Assembly (NCBI GenBank): GCA_009869945.1
Contig: WIXG01000062.1
Span: 124,001-188,000, forward strand
Length of the DNA: 64,000 nucleotides
Source: Mesaphorura yosii
Lineage: Eukaryota; Arthropoda; Collembola; Poduromorpha; Tullbergiidae
Reading direction: 5' to 3'
Below the pieces are notes generated by a model. That model ran no database searches and had not been told where the DNA came from. It saw nothing but the letters and a program-made list of their open reading frames with translations. Shown here piece after piece: positions 43,301 to 56,900 of this stretch (position 1 is its first letter; every line of letters starts with the position of its first letter). Made by a program: the position numbers and the translations under genes.

Positions 43301-46300
43301 GTGCAGCATGTTTGACTTTGTCGGCTAATTCCTAGAAATGTTCACCCAGCTTAGTTTTTTGTCGGTGATTAGCGTGAAATTAATAAGCCTTATGTGTTCT
43401 TACTTCAAAAACTCAATTCGCAAAGTGGTCGTTAGTCGTATTCGCATTCGCAGTGGCTTCGTGTGTCTTTGGCTATTGTTCTTCCACAAAATGTAATTAA
43501 GAGAGCCAAGACTCAAGTGAGACGAATTGAAAACCTGTAATTAGAAGCATCGTGGTCGAACCTCAATGATGATTCTTGGATGCTGCACGCCATGTCAAGC
43601 CTGGCCCAAGCCGACAGCCTAGTCAAGACGGAAATGAATCTTCAAACCAAACCAAACCAAGCCAAGCCACTCAAGAAAGCAAATACCAACTCGCAATAAA
43701 TCACTTTGTATTCATAAGTTGACCTTTCAGGACGGATCAGGTCATTTGCGTCAATGAATTCTCACTTTTTGCTAAACTGAGAACCTGCACTGCTGAGAAC
43801 TGTGAGATGATGCTTTTAATTGCGCAAAGGTTGTCAGTCAAAACTCTGTCTTCGTACGACTCAGGGCACAGCCAAGAGCTTTGCAAGTGAACTCTGGCCT
43901 GCTATCTGATGAAACCGTTCGGATTTCACTTTCTGGCAATTAAGAGGCCCAAAATCTTGTGCTCAAGCGTCAACCTTATCATTTCGTCTTATTAGCGGGC
44001 ACAGCATTTTCTATTCTCTGCCTGAAATTGCAGGAAAGCAACGTTGGCAGTTCAAAAGTTCAATTGACAATTATAAAATTCCAATCTATGCATCCTGTTT
44101 TATTCACCGGACAAATGGCCAATTGGTGCCAGACCGCAATTATTAATGCAAGAAAAAATGCGAAATTCGGCAGCAGCCGCAGCCCAGCAGGTGTTGAGCA
44201 CAAGAATTCTTACACGAAATGGTATCTTCGATATCTGCAGACTGCTGACCGCAAATCATTATCGCAATTGCAAGTGGACCGCAGTGGGGGCCCTCGGCTA
44301 TAAATTAAGTGCAGACTCATTTCGGGCAATTTCAGACCGATGATGACATGTTGCAAGGTGTTTTCTTCGAAGTTTTGTTTTGTTTCACAAGTCGCAGGTT
44401 GCAGAAAGCAAGCAGCCTTTGTTACCTTGTCCAATTGCATGCAAGGTTGTTTTACAAGTGCCCGTCCGTCGCCCGTGTTTTTTACGAGTCCGTTCACCTG
44501 CTGCTGATTTGCATGGTGCTGGGGCTGGGGCTGAGAAAAGATGAAGAAATCCTTTAAAAAAATGCGGTCGTACGAACGCACGCGTGTAAACATGCGTTTA
44601 CTGCGAGTAATGGACAATGAAATGCACGGGTTCGAGGAAACATTACGCAACAGGTGCTCTTTTTCACAATGCGTGCTGGATGCGAGAGGTCGAACATTGA
44701 ATGCGCTACATTCCTTTTGTAACCCTTTCATGACTCCTCTGACTGGCTGCTGCTCGGTGACTCGGGCTAAATCAAGTCGAGAATCGTGATTCACCGAAGA
44801 AATTCCTTGCGTCTCATTTCCTTCAAGTCTTGTCTCTGACCTAAAGCCGACATCAACAAAGTGCACGAACTATTTGAACTTAAACACATGAATGAATTTG
44901 TAGTCTCAAATCGAAGAAAGTTGTCGACTTTTGAGTAAAAATTCGTGAACCCAATTTATTATCACTGGGCATTGCATTGAAAGTTGGTTTGTTCGACACT
45001 CTCGATTGGCAAGCAAGGCTGAAACACCCAAAATTCAATTTCCAAGTGTAGTGTCAAGCTTATTGCAGTGGGCGTTGGTTTATGAACGAGGTTATTAATT
45101 ACAACAACCAATAAAGCAGAGTCAAGCTGAGATTTCTTGAAAACTTAATGAATTCGAGAACAAGTTACAGACCCATAAATCACCCGTCAATAAAAGACAA
45201 AATTCGTAACTCAAGTTTTGACGATCCGTACAATGAACGACGCTCTCTGTTCTTTGTGAGCATTTGGAAAATCAGGTTAACAAGAAGATGCTCAAATTTG
45301 GCCGTAAACTGGCGAAAATTGGAATCGAATTGGTTTTGTTTTGGCTTGACTTGGCGTACGCTTGCGCGTACACGACAGTTTGCATTGGCATTGCAGCATT
45401 CAGGAACCGGTTTCTCATTTGCAAAATCCATAACTCGTTTTTACTTCATGATTTTTGGCAATTGGTAATTTGGCTCATCTCATCAGCAAGGTACAATGCC
45501 AAAACAATGTGTAACACACTTTACGCATGTATTACACATTGCTCGCAATCGCGTCGCGCCGTTGTGGATTCAGGTAGCAGGTGCGAATGCCACGCGCAGA
45601 GTCGCCGCTGATGCTGACGTATGGCGAAAGAAAGACCAGCTTCGTGAAGTTGAGAATTAATTGTCAAACAAATTTCTCATTAACAATGCATACGAATTGC
45701 GAACGTGAATGCGCTGTGGCTGTTGCTGTTATTGTACCGTGCCAATATTTTGATACACATCGGCCTACTCGCAGTTGGCGCAACTGAACACAATGACATT
45801 AGAATGACTACAGCGGCAAAGTAAATACACAATGAAATTAACGTCAATTTCTCGGAATTCTCCGTCACATCACGCTTTCAAAGCGCAGTTCCTTCTTATC
45901 TGCCTGGCTAATCAAGTGACGCGGTTTTCCGCAAATTATGCGAGATGTAATTTTGTTTGGAGTGCGGGCCGCGCGCATCGAATTCAAATTCGAAGTAATT
46001 CGCCGAATTATTAATTCTCAATGACAAGCTGTCAATAAGAAATGACCAGGAATTTGGAGTCTCGATTTATTCCGAGAATCAGACCATTTTGCTGTCTGCA
46101 ATTAAATGCGCGGAAGTACGAAACTTGGCTACGAGTAGCAAATTCTCGGCTCAGCGCGGCGCTGTGTGGTTTCACTTTCACATATATGGGTCACATCACA
46201 AAGTAATCTCGCCTTATTCTGCCACATCATTCCATTTAAATGGATCACGATATTTTGACAAATGAAATGCAAAGTGATATTTGTAACTTGTGCTGTCGGA

Positions 46301-47763
46301 TTGCAATATTTAATGCACTCCGTGCGTCTATGCTGCGCGAGGCGCTTAAGTACTTTGCATCGCATAATTTACACCACCATTTTTTCCTGCTTCCTATCGC
46401 GATATCGCAAGTCGCAATTTGCCGGACAAGGTTTTTAATCACGAGGGCCTCTCCTCAACTTATTTTGACCATTGCCATTAATTAGTGCGAATGCCAATTT
46501 GACCACGTAGTGAGAGTCAGAAGTTAGAGTGAGGATAACTCGAACCACTGCATTGCACGGATTGGGTAAGCCCATAATTCTGCAATTACCACTCACAATG
46601 TGGTAATTTGTACACCTGACTCTGCCAAAATGGTCGCATTACTGACATTACTAGGATATGGCATGGTGCGATGCGGTAAGACCAAAGTACATGCTGCAAT
46701 GATGTAATTCTCATTCTTTGACGTTTGGGTTTGCATTTTCATCACAAAGCCGCTTCGCTGAAGTCATTTGCTAAATAATTGCAACAGGTGCAAACGCAGA
46801 GTAGCAGAAAGCTCTTGATTATCTGGTACTACGCGTTTCAGACCGGAGTGCAAGCGTACCTGGAATAATCACGATGAGTGCCTGTTTGTCATGGCATGAG
46901 GCGAGGGGTCAATTCGTCAATTGATTGATTGACGCTTGCATTGGTACTTGGAACAGGGTTTTGCATTCTTCGCACAAATATAGTAAAAGGATCTGACACT
47001 AGGAATTCGTTAACCTAATTTTAGGTATCGCGGTTGTGTTTGATGAATTCGGCCGAGTCGAGCAGCCAAATTATGGTGAATCATTCCATCGCTGCTCTGC
47101 ACGTGTGCGTGTATTATACAGAGCAATTCGTCGTCTAGTCCCTACCACACATGTTGATGGATCGTAATTACTACATAGATTAAAATCACATTGTTTCGAG
47201 CCTGAGTCTGAGCCATTATCGCTACTCACAATCCTTCATCCATCCATATCTTACTAATGACAGATAATTGTCCTTCTCAGAAATTCGCAAATCGCAGTAG
47301 TACCTCTCGTCGTTTCGGCTCCGTGTGGGCGTCGTACAGGAGCGAATTTCTTGATCATTAAAACGGTACTTCCCTTGTGCCGTGATGTTATGACTCAATC
47401 CAACGCAAGCGCACAGGTGCTCACGGCTCGTATGATCGAATGACTGACTGATTGAACTTTCTATTGGGGATCCCAAGACCCAAGTATTAAGACACATTAT
47501 CGACTGATCACGAGTTCTTCGTGAAATTTGAGAGAAGATCCGTTCGCCGCTCTCTTCTCTCACTTCCTGGTTAGCATTTCATCGCTTGGCTCAGACAATT
47601 GAAATGCAGCTCTCACTTTTACCAGATTCTAAAGCTTGAAAGTTTGAATAGACGATTAGATAATTAGATCACTGGTCATGAACTTATTAATTCTCGGCAT
47701 GAAGCAAAAGTGATCAAAATCGTCGCCCATTATGCACGCGTTAGGTAAGATGCATTTCATTTG

Positions 47764-47781
47764 TTCATTCATTCATTCATT
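47764..47781. repeat. (TTCA)n microsatellite
   Basis: About four and a half perfect TTCA units. Confidence 0.7.
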
Positions 47782-49130
47782 GTAGTTTGAAGATAAAAAG
47801 CAAGATAGGAAAGACTCTCTCGTCTCATTGAAATTTAACTTTGTAAAAGCCGAAATTCCGCAAGAAATTCCGTGGGGTTGCAAAACTATTAGAAGATTTT
47901 GACGAACGTGATCTGCACCTCTTTCTTACGACCTTTGAACTCAGGTGATAGAAATTGACCAGTACATACGCAAGCTTTGACGCTGAACTGAACATTCTTT
48001 TCAGTGCATGGCATGTGATGTTGTAATGCGACGAGTACGCAAGTAGTTCAGGGAAGGTGATGGGCACTGGTGCGAGTGCACCTGAACTCTTGTTTACAAA
48101 TTGATTAGAATAATAAAACCCAGCTTGTCGATTAAACTCACGCTGAAGCTGAAGTTGAACCCAAAACCACTGCCGTGCTAGTGCAGTTGTGAGTGCGAGG
48201 CGCATGGGAAAATCAAACAATATCTACTCAAGGCGCTTATCACTTTCGTGTTGAGTCAGGCGCGCTGATACGGCAAGTGTAAGTCAATACTGGGATCATG
48301 GTATGACTGTACTTTGATGAGAACAGGTGGAATAGCTAAATTGGCGTGGGTGTACAGGTGTTGTTACCCATTGGTTATTGGTGTGATGTAAAAAAAAACA
48401 CGGTGCGCGGTAATTGTAACTAGTCCTTTGGTGCAGTTGTACTCAATTTGTGCTCATGAGCTCGGTTCACGACTCAATACGACGCACGAACACGGAGTGT
48501 TGTTGCGTTTGGGCAAAATCCAGAATTTTGCACCCGATCAGCTCTGCGCCGAATGAATGCGAATGCGAGAGCGATGCAAACAATACTCTTCCAGCTCCAA
48601 CCCCTTACGTCAAACAAGGAAACAGGTGTTGTGTACATTCTGAATACTGAGTACTCATCACCTGCCTTATCTGGAATTCGAATGAAAGCTGGCTAGAAGC
48701 GCACTATTCTGTAGAACAATTTAAATCTATTGAGCCATTTATTGCAGGTGCAGATTAGACAGGCGGGTTGGCGTAATCGATCGATCTAATAATTGAAAGA
48801 CGTAACCAGTTTTCCATCGCAATGCAGCACAACGCAACAGCGTGACTGGATTTTTCGAGAAATTTTGCACTTGTTCAGGTTTTGAGTTGTCAGGTGTATA
48901 TTTATCCGATGAATGATGACAATGTAAATGCAGGCGCAAATTCACGGGAAAATGCAAGGCGAATAACTCCGCAGAAGTTCAATGCACGATTCGGACTTTC
49001 CGTTCCTGGAAAAACGACCTGCACTTCCAAACACAAACCCGGGAATTGATTGGCTATCAAACATGAATTGACGGTCAATAAGTAGTCTTTTTTCCGTAGT
49101 TCAAGTATGATTAGTTTAGATTTTGTGTAT

Positions 49131-49136
49131 TTTATT
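49131..49136 (-). terminator. poly(A) signal of the Snail-family gene
   Basis: AATAAA on the minus strand, about 385 bases after the stop, in a strongly AT-rich 3'UTR. Confidence 0.5.
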
Positions 49137-49519
49137 AATACATTTCAGGCATGGCATAATCAATGCATACAAAATATAGTAAATGAACTTTAATTGTGAG
49201 TCTTTGCATTATAAAAATTAAAATTTATGAAAAGGCAAGCATTTAATTACAAGAAAAAAGTGTAGATAGTCACATTAATACATTTCACTCACTACTTAGT
49301 TACTTAGTTTTCAAACTACATTTGTACATCTTAATGGCATCTGTGAAGACACGCAATATCAATCACTCAACGAGGAATGAGAATTTGAAACTTACCTAAT
49401 GCTTAATTGACAGGGCAAGAAAAAAATAAGACTCAAACATAAAAATACGATGCAGCTAAAAGAAATGAACACTGGGATCGCAATCGTGGAGAAAGTGGTG
49501 TAAATGAATTGAACCAATT

Positions 49520-50937
49520 CTATCGGCTAAGTTCCTCGTGATGGCTCGCTGGTGACCCCGAACTAGACGCCGAAGGTGAATAATGGCTTCCACTGGAATT
49601 ATGACACCCGGACTCTCGGTGTTTAGCCAGCAGCGACGTTCTGCTGAATGTCTTGGAGCACTTTTCGCACGAATACTTCTTAATTGTGGAGTGAGTTTGA
49701 AGATGTGCTCGAAGGTTGCTGCGGTCTGCGAATGCTCGATGACAAAAGTCGCACGAGAATGGCTTTTCTCCGGTGTGAGATCGAATGTGACCTTGCAGCA
49801 ACCACGGGCGTGAGAAGGCCTTTCCACAAATTGTGCATTTGCAAGGCAGCGTGTGCGTGCGAACGTGCATTTTGAGGGCACCCAGCGAGACGTAGACTTT
49901 GTCGCAGTATTTGCAGCTGAACGACTTCTTATTCTGACTTGTGCAGTGAAACTGGAGATGTTTCGAGAGACCAGAAAATGTTGAATATGATTTGTTGCAG
50001 TCCGGGCACTGATAACGAACGCTGCCATTCACATTGCTTGGTGTAATGGACATACGAATCCGGCTGCTGGTATTTCCTGGTGGCGTTGAGAAAGCAGCCG
50101 GGTGCTGATCCGCCATTTCGTGGGCAGGCGACGAACTGTTGCTGTTGCTCAGAGATGAGCAACTTCGGTCGCTGCTGACACTGCAAATGCTGTTGCTTCG
50201 TCCGCTGTTCAGAAAGCGATTGTTGATGCTGCTGATCACCGATTCCCTTCGATGGTAGTGCGCTGTTGGCAATTGACGGAGTTCCTGCAATTTTGGTGAA
50301 AATGGTTTCTTGGCGTCTTCTTTCTGGTGCATATTCATGTTCAGGTCCACGGAGTTCGTTCGATGGTACGAAATGTCGTGCACTTGCACTGGAGAAGGGT
50401 GAGAAGGCAATTCTTCCATCAGTGGTGGTGAAACATGCGGTGGCGATTTTGGTTCATGTCTCATGGATGCTGCTGCAGGGGCGAAATGAGAATGGGCTGT
50501 CGAGTGTGCGCTGGGAATCTGATGATGGGGTTGGTGTTCGAAATTGAATGGCATGTGTGAAACCTGGTGAGCAATGAGTGGTTGTGTCCAAGGTGAACTG
50601 ACGCTGACATTGACAATCGCAGGCTGGTTGAAGTTGATTGGTTCGAGCACTCCGTAGTGCGGTGGCATTCTGGCTGGAAAATACGTCGGCATCGGTGATG
50701 GCTTGTATTGCTGCAAATTCCAGACTCCCGAACTGCGTCCAGCGACCAACTCCAGCGGCGGAGGTGAAGTCATCACTGCAGCTGCGGGCTTTGACCGGGA
50801 GGATTCTTCAGAACTGCAAATGGTCGGTGTCGATTTCGTGGTACGCAAATCTTCTGGTTTTGTCGACAGATTCTCCGGTTCCACAGAATCCGCTTGGACT
50901 ATGGGCAGGTTCGTTCTTGGAACTGCTGGCTCTTGAC
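49520..50937 (-). CDS. sna: Snail/Escargot-family zinc-finger repressor, large 3' exon (5' exon not found)
   Basis: This nuclear repressor binds E-boxes (CAGGTG) and directs mesoderm, neural and cell-migration programmes in animals. The exon encodes 471 residues plus stop. Five C-terminal C2H2 fingers start at about residue 309 of the exon: [106 protein letters not shown] and SLGALKMH mark Snail rather than Scratch proteins. Near the N-side, [16 protein letters not shown] resembles CtBP-recruiting PxDLSxK motifs. The exon begins at a TTTTCCTTGTAG|GT acceptor: the frame upstream has no ATG before a stop, so an earlier exon is required. No SNAG-type MPRSFLV start was found in the window. A 60-codon frame ending in an AAC|GTAAGT donor (54901-54724) is a weak candidate, but its phase does not fit. 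Snail versus Escargot/Worniu orthology is unresolved. Confidence 0.95.
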
Positions 50938-53900
50938 CTACAAGGAAAACATACAAGAGATTAATTTATGCTGTACGAAATGACGTACTTGTAGCTTGCT
51001 ACTTGCTTCGCAGTATTGACACATGATCAAATCAGCCTTGATTGCACGTTTAATAAATTCAAGATTCTCAGTATCGTCCTTCTTTATGCGAACGCACTGA
51101 GAATTGAGATTGAATTATCACAGAAGGGGAGGCTTCCAATGCCAATGCCACATGAAACTGACTGTTTTTGTACTATTCGTGGAAAACTCTCGACGTCCGT
51201 CGTCCGTTTCAAGGGAATTCTCATACTGAACGACCTTGGCTATCGTAACAAGTAAATTATAAGACGATCAAGTCTAATGGGACACGTTCCTCCGCTTGCT
51301 TCACGAAAACATGTTATGAAATGATGAGATAATAGTGTGTTGCCTTGATACAAGAACAAGTTCATGAGACCTTTACAGTATTTCGCATGATTACGCTGCC
51401 CATTGCCCACATCTATATGCAGGACGACAGATCTGTAATTATAACCTGCTCGATGCACTTGCGAATTGCGATTTTAATTTCGTTATGATGGACTCGTGTA
51501 CATGACCAAGAAGAACAACTTTATTGGTAATGAACTGTTCGTACTTCGTAATCGCAGCCGTCGCCTTGTCGCAGTCGCAGTCACAGTGATGCAACAATTG
51601 AATTCCTGCTTGCGAATCGCGATTTTGCAATTTTACAAGACTATTGACTTAATGAAACGAAGTGAATCGCCCAACTTACAATTGGAGGTAGTGACAAGAG
51701 CGCAGGGCGGACTGGATGCCCAATCCGAAGAATCATCCCCCAAATCATACTTGATCGGGCGCTTCTTTAGCGGGCAGTGACTGTAGTTGGTGGTTGTGGG
51801 TCGTTTTAACCCTCCTGACACGCTTAAATGGGTCATTTTGTCTTCCTGCAGGAAGCGAGATCCAAAATTCCGTGAGTTCAATGTTAACTTTCACTGTCAC
51901 CTCGACTGTCTCAACTCCGCACGGAAAATCGCAAATATAGCGAACGTTCGATTTGCACTTTGCAGAGCTCTCCAATTTGGCAATAAAAAGCGGACTGGCA
52001 AGCGCAAAAGACACTGACAAATGTGTTAATGGTAATGGCACTGAGACTTGAGCCCTTCAGCAAACAGGCTCCGTCAAGGCAAGGCTTCGAGTTACGTCAA
52101 GATCGTTCTCAGAATTGTTGTGGGTACGTTGCTGCTCGTTTCGAGTGCAAAGAACAACTGATCCCAAAGGAACGTGAGCCAGCCCTTTAGTACAGCGCAA
52201 AGATTACAAACTAACCAACTTGTACGTCCCATGCCACGCATGCCAGGTGTGTTGTCCTTACTATTTACATCCAAGTAAGGTTGAGGCTGTGCGTACTACG
52301 CGTTTAATGGTACGTTTTTCTCCCCTTGAGTTTAGTTGTTAAGCACGGTTGTGAATCACATTACACAAAACGCCAGAGACCAGTTTCAGAGCACCAGCGC
52401 AGCGGCAGTGGCAGCATGCCATAAGCCATAAGGCCCATGAGTAAAACAAAAACTATGGACGTCTGTTATTCTGTAACAACGAACTTATTTCATTTTCTAC
52501 GTACGTACGCATGTTAGAAAGGATGAAGGCCGGTCCGGTTGCGGTGCGGTAGTTGGTATTGGTAGTATTTGGGTTGGGAGAATCGGAGAATGGATGAAGC
52601 ACATGTGTGCTTCAGTTCCCAATTAAATTAATACATTGGAATTGAATACGATCGCGAACCGCCGCGCTGCATCTGCAATCTTCGACAGTGCGAATCAGCG
52701 CCGGATGGATTTTGTCAGCATTTAATCACGTCATGGGATGGTCGACTTGGTGCAGTGTGTGTCAATCCACCCACACCACGCGTCTGTTTTGTGACACGCT
52801 CCGATCTGGAACATGCAATTAGGTTAATTGATGACCGCAGCCGTAAAGCTGAGCAGATTTCATTATTGACAATCGCTATTCTGCGGAGCGTTAATCTTCA
52901 AAATCAGGGCGCTCGGTGCTTTCCACTTGGCAGATGATTTACGGCTGCAGCAATAATAATCATAATCATTCATGAGGTGCTTACGCAGAAGGATAATGTA
53001 GATTAGATCGGCCGTTGACCTACGCATGATTAAAAATATGATCATGAACCTGTGCTCTCGGGCTGTGGTGTCAAAAGTCGAATTGCATTGCAGCACACCG
53101 GCTTGGCTGGCATCTCCTGTCAGTACTTGTGCAGTGCATTGATTATTTCTCCATTGTTCTCATTGCACCGTTGCTTCTTCATTTAATTCATTTCCTCCAA
53201 GCCTCGAGATACTCGAGAAGAATCCTGACAACAACAATGCGAGCACATTAATAAAAATTAGCTTTAAACCATTTTGGCAGTGTTATATTTAAAAATCGTG
53301 GTCTTATGCAAAAAACGAGATAAACGGGCTCGCAGTTCCCAGCCGCCGCGCTGCCGCGTATGGCAAATGGTAAACCGTATCAGGCACAGGCACAATCACG
53401 GCAACAAACAACAATGGGATTCCGGTAAGAATGTGAGCCATTTTTTTGTTCACTTGACTTGACCCCAAGAGTCAATCGTGACTATTTTTGAACTATTGCA
53501 CGGGCAGGCACACCCATTTAAGAAGACTAACGTCAAGAATTTATTATCGTCTCATCTTCTCTGCTGCGCCTGCGTCTTCTTCCTTTTCTCGTTTCTCTTT
53601 GGCTTCATCTTCCTGCCTTGTCTGTCTGAGCTCTGCGTATGCTAAGCAACAATTTGACAATTTGAGATGAAAAGAGTTCAAAGCAATTTTCTCATACTCG
53701 TGCACTTTACCGTATATTTTAATTCCATTTTAGGAAAGTCGACAGGACACTGACACGGTACAGGAAGATGAGCAGCTGTGATAAGAGATCGAGATTTGCG
53801 AATAACTGCACTGCACTGCAAAATGAGCGTGACACGAAAATTTTGAGATCACGTGAATTCACGACGATCTTGTTCGCATTCGCCATTCGCAATGGGAAAA

Positions 53901-56900
53901 GGTGGATCAAAATCCAAATCCGCTGTGCTGACCTGACAGATTCGCTCACCGACTCCCATGCACTGCGCTGCACTGCACTCAATTCGATCGATCTATAAAT
54001 AATCCGCTTACAAAGACCAGGTCAGATCAGAAATAACAATAGCACAGGTTGACATTTACGATTTGCCCATTCATTCTGACCCCACCGTGTTTTATTCATC
54101 CAACAGCAACAGGCTGTCATTGATATTGAATCACATCTTGAATCGTACGCACGCAAGCAGTGTAGTGCTGCTACTGTGTGAGGTCTACAATTTTAATAAT
54201 TACTACGAGAGAACAATACACTGACCCAGCAGCCAGCGCACTGTTAGCAGGTACGCCGAGTTGACTGAATTAGATCACTGAAAACAATACCCGTGATGAT
54301 CCTTATCAGTGCCATTGCCATTCTTTGAATCCGTCGCTGGGGCTGAATAATTATGCCCCGTCTTACGTACGCGCACGGTAGCAGTAGCAGTAGTGTAGCA
54401 TTAAAAGTCAGAATTAGTACGACAGGAGAAACCGAAATTGGGCAATTACTCACTTTGGGGTGTCTGCCTAGTCCCGGTTCAAATTACGACAAATTGAATT
54501 GTGTACTCCCGTCCACCGTGCCGAAAATGCTCGGGTTACCGTTTCCATTTTTGACGGTCTCCTTCGAAACTGTGTTGTGCATTGGTTATGAATGAATTCG
54601 AATCTGGAACACATTCACGGACCAATTTTGTCCCGCATAACGCGTCACGTCATGATAGCACGCGTACGTATACCAGCAAACTAAATTTACAAATTACAGC
54701 TCGTTGTTTTTATTTACTTACGTTGTGCCTTTTTACATGCATTTGTAAGTTGTAGTGAAGCCCATTTCCATTGCCATTATTGCTCCGGACAATTGGTTGC
54801 TTGGGATCGGGATTGCTTCCAGATGGATGCAAAGTTAAGTCGCTGTCGCTTGTTGCGGCGCTGCCCGCATGTTCAGGCCACATTCTGATGTTCTTGTTCA
54901 CACGAATTTAAAGTTTCCAATGACAAAAGCTAAACGCGTTGGAGCGATTGTAAAAAGTAAATAAGGGTGAAATTGTGACTTTGCAAGCCCGAAAGTGAAT
55001 TTTGGAGCAGGCACGACGCTGAGGCCGAAGGCGGGTGCCGGAAGATGGAATTGGATCCCACGTAAATGGAAGCGCGATGCCGAACCAAATGCGGACCGCG
55101 AGCCCTAATAATCGATTTATTTCAGCTACTTAATAAATTACAAACAAGGATGAGATGATAACCACGTTCGCCGTACGCGTGTTCTCGTACGTGCATTGTA
55201 CTGAAATAATGATAAAAGACTGGGAAGGAGGAATGAACATAATTATAAAAATAGCTGGAAGCAACCCACAACTAACTCCGTCGTACATACTGCTGAAGAG
55301 ATGAGAGACCTGCCTCAAGTCAAAGATGAAACAGATTGTAGTAATAACGGATCGATCGGTGAAGATTCTTGATAATATAATGCCCAATTGTTCCGTGTAA
55401 TGGGCGTGCGCGTAATCACAGCCATAACCATCGATTATGAAAAATGTGGAAGTGCGTTCGCCACGCCAGCCTGCGCCTGGTGCGAGCCGACGTCGCGCCA
55501 CGGAGCAGGGGAGCGCAAGGTGTACTAACACTAATTGGAATGAATTCAATCTGAAACAGACATGCTATGTTCAACAGTCAATACATATCTGCTTTTCATT
55601 TTCAGTTGCTGTTAATTAATTTTTGGAATTCACCAGCAACCAGAAGGAAATGAATGCAAGGCATGGGTGAGCTCGTCCACCCAAAGTCGATTCGATTTTT
55701 GTTTTGTTTAGCCTCTTGATCACTTCATCTTCAGCCCGAGCTCTTTACCCTTGACAAGAAACTGCCTCGCATCACTGGCTTCTCTCTGCTTTACTGTGAT
55801 CTTTGCCTTGTTTAGCAGGAGTGCATTCAATGTCGATTGTTTCCGTGGCTTATGCGCGAATGGCGAATAATGGGCGATGACTCAGTGGTTTTAACAGCAA
55901 AGCACGGTTGTCGGCCAGTTAAATAGTGATCAACAAGCAACTTATAATGAATACGCATCTGAGTTCTGAGCCTTCTGACTGCTCAATGAAGGAAAACATT
56001 TCTATTTAACATCCGAAGCAAAAGAAACATCTTTTGTGATTTGATTTGAAGCTGAAGCTGAATTTATAAAATTCAAATCACGAGAGGACGAGAGGAGTGT
56101 GAGGAAGTCAGCTTCGAGCTTAACTGAATTGTACTGACGCTTCTGGTTTTTAACCTTTGACGTTGCCTCGTCCTCGGATTGACAAACTCGACCAGCCCCA
56201 CGCACAAGGAAATCCAATTCAAATTCATTCATTCTGCATTTTATGAATTTTTACGAAAAATTCTCCCAATCCTTTCCAAACTGCAACTGCATTCATAGAA
56301 AGACCGTCTTTAGCAAGACAATATAATAAATTCCAGAATTTGGATCAGGCTTACTATCAAAATCGTAACAATACGGCAGGAATAACGGAACTCGTACTGT
56401 AAGTAGTTGTAAGATTCCGGAATAATTAATGATAATGAGTATGCATTCCTAATTCAAGTCCATTGTTGTCGCCATTGCGGAACAGCGGAACGAAATCAAG
56501 ATCGGGGAGTGATTGTCAGTTTGATCTTGGTCGTGGTCGTGAATGAATGAACAGAAATCAGACGCTCATTATTCAAATTTAAGCTTCCAATCTGCTTCTG
56601 TTCTTTACTGTTCATTCATTCTCTAATTTTTATTTTATTGCTGCGCTACAACATTTCATGTTCGATGTCGAAGAGATTGTTGCACATTCAAATGCGTAAC
56701 ATAGTTATAAGCAACCACCGATTCTACTCCATAATCGATTTCAATCAGCTCAAATTAATAATCGGCTCCTGAACTGCCATTGTTTGGCCTGACACGCTGC
56801 TCCGTGCTCGTACTTAACTTGATCGTGATTTCTTGATGAATTGACAAGACAAATCAGAGGAATATAATCGACGAATGAAGATGGAATGATAACAACCATC

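Larger units (their letters stand above)
26307..49130. other. Gene desert, right part
   Basis: Nearly 23 kb with no recognisable protein gene. It contains two tRNA-like remnants, a 59-base hairpin, simple repeats at 32264-32278 (CTG)5, 33481-33500 (GGAA)5, 41324-41338 (GAT)n and 47764-47781 (TTCA)n, and scattered open frames without domains or consistent ATG starts. Given the Snail-family gene at its right end, much of it may be long-range regulatory DNA for that gene (inference). Confidence 0.5.

Noticed and set aside
44210-44866. Longest open frame of the desert, 218 codons, minus strand
   Set aside because: It has no ATG at its 5' end (first codon GTG, first ATG 45 codons in), no domain, no splice or poly(A) context. 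Likely chance, though its length is notable.
49456-50186. Open frames in other phases over the Snail exon, both strands
   Set aside because: They shadow the zinc-finger coding sequence, which is unambiguous.
54710-54901. Candidate first exon of the Snail gene
   Set aside because: A strong donor is present, but the exon ends in phase 0 while the Snail acceptor needs phase 1, and no SNAG motif is seen. Kept only as a weak possibility.
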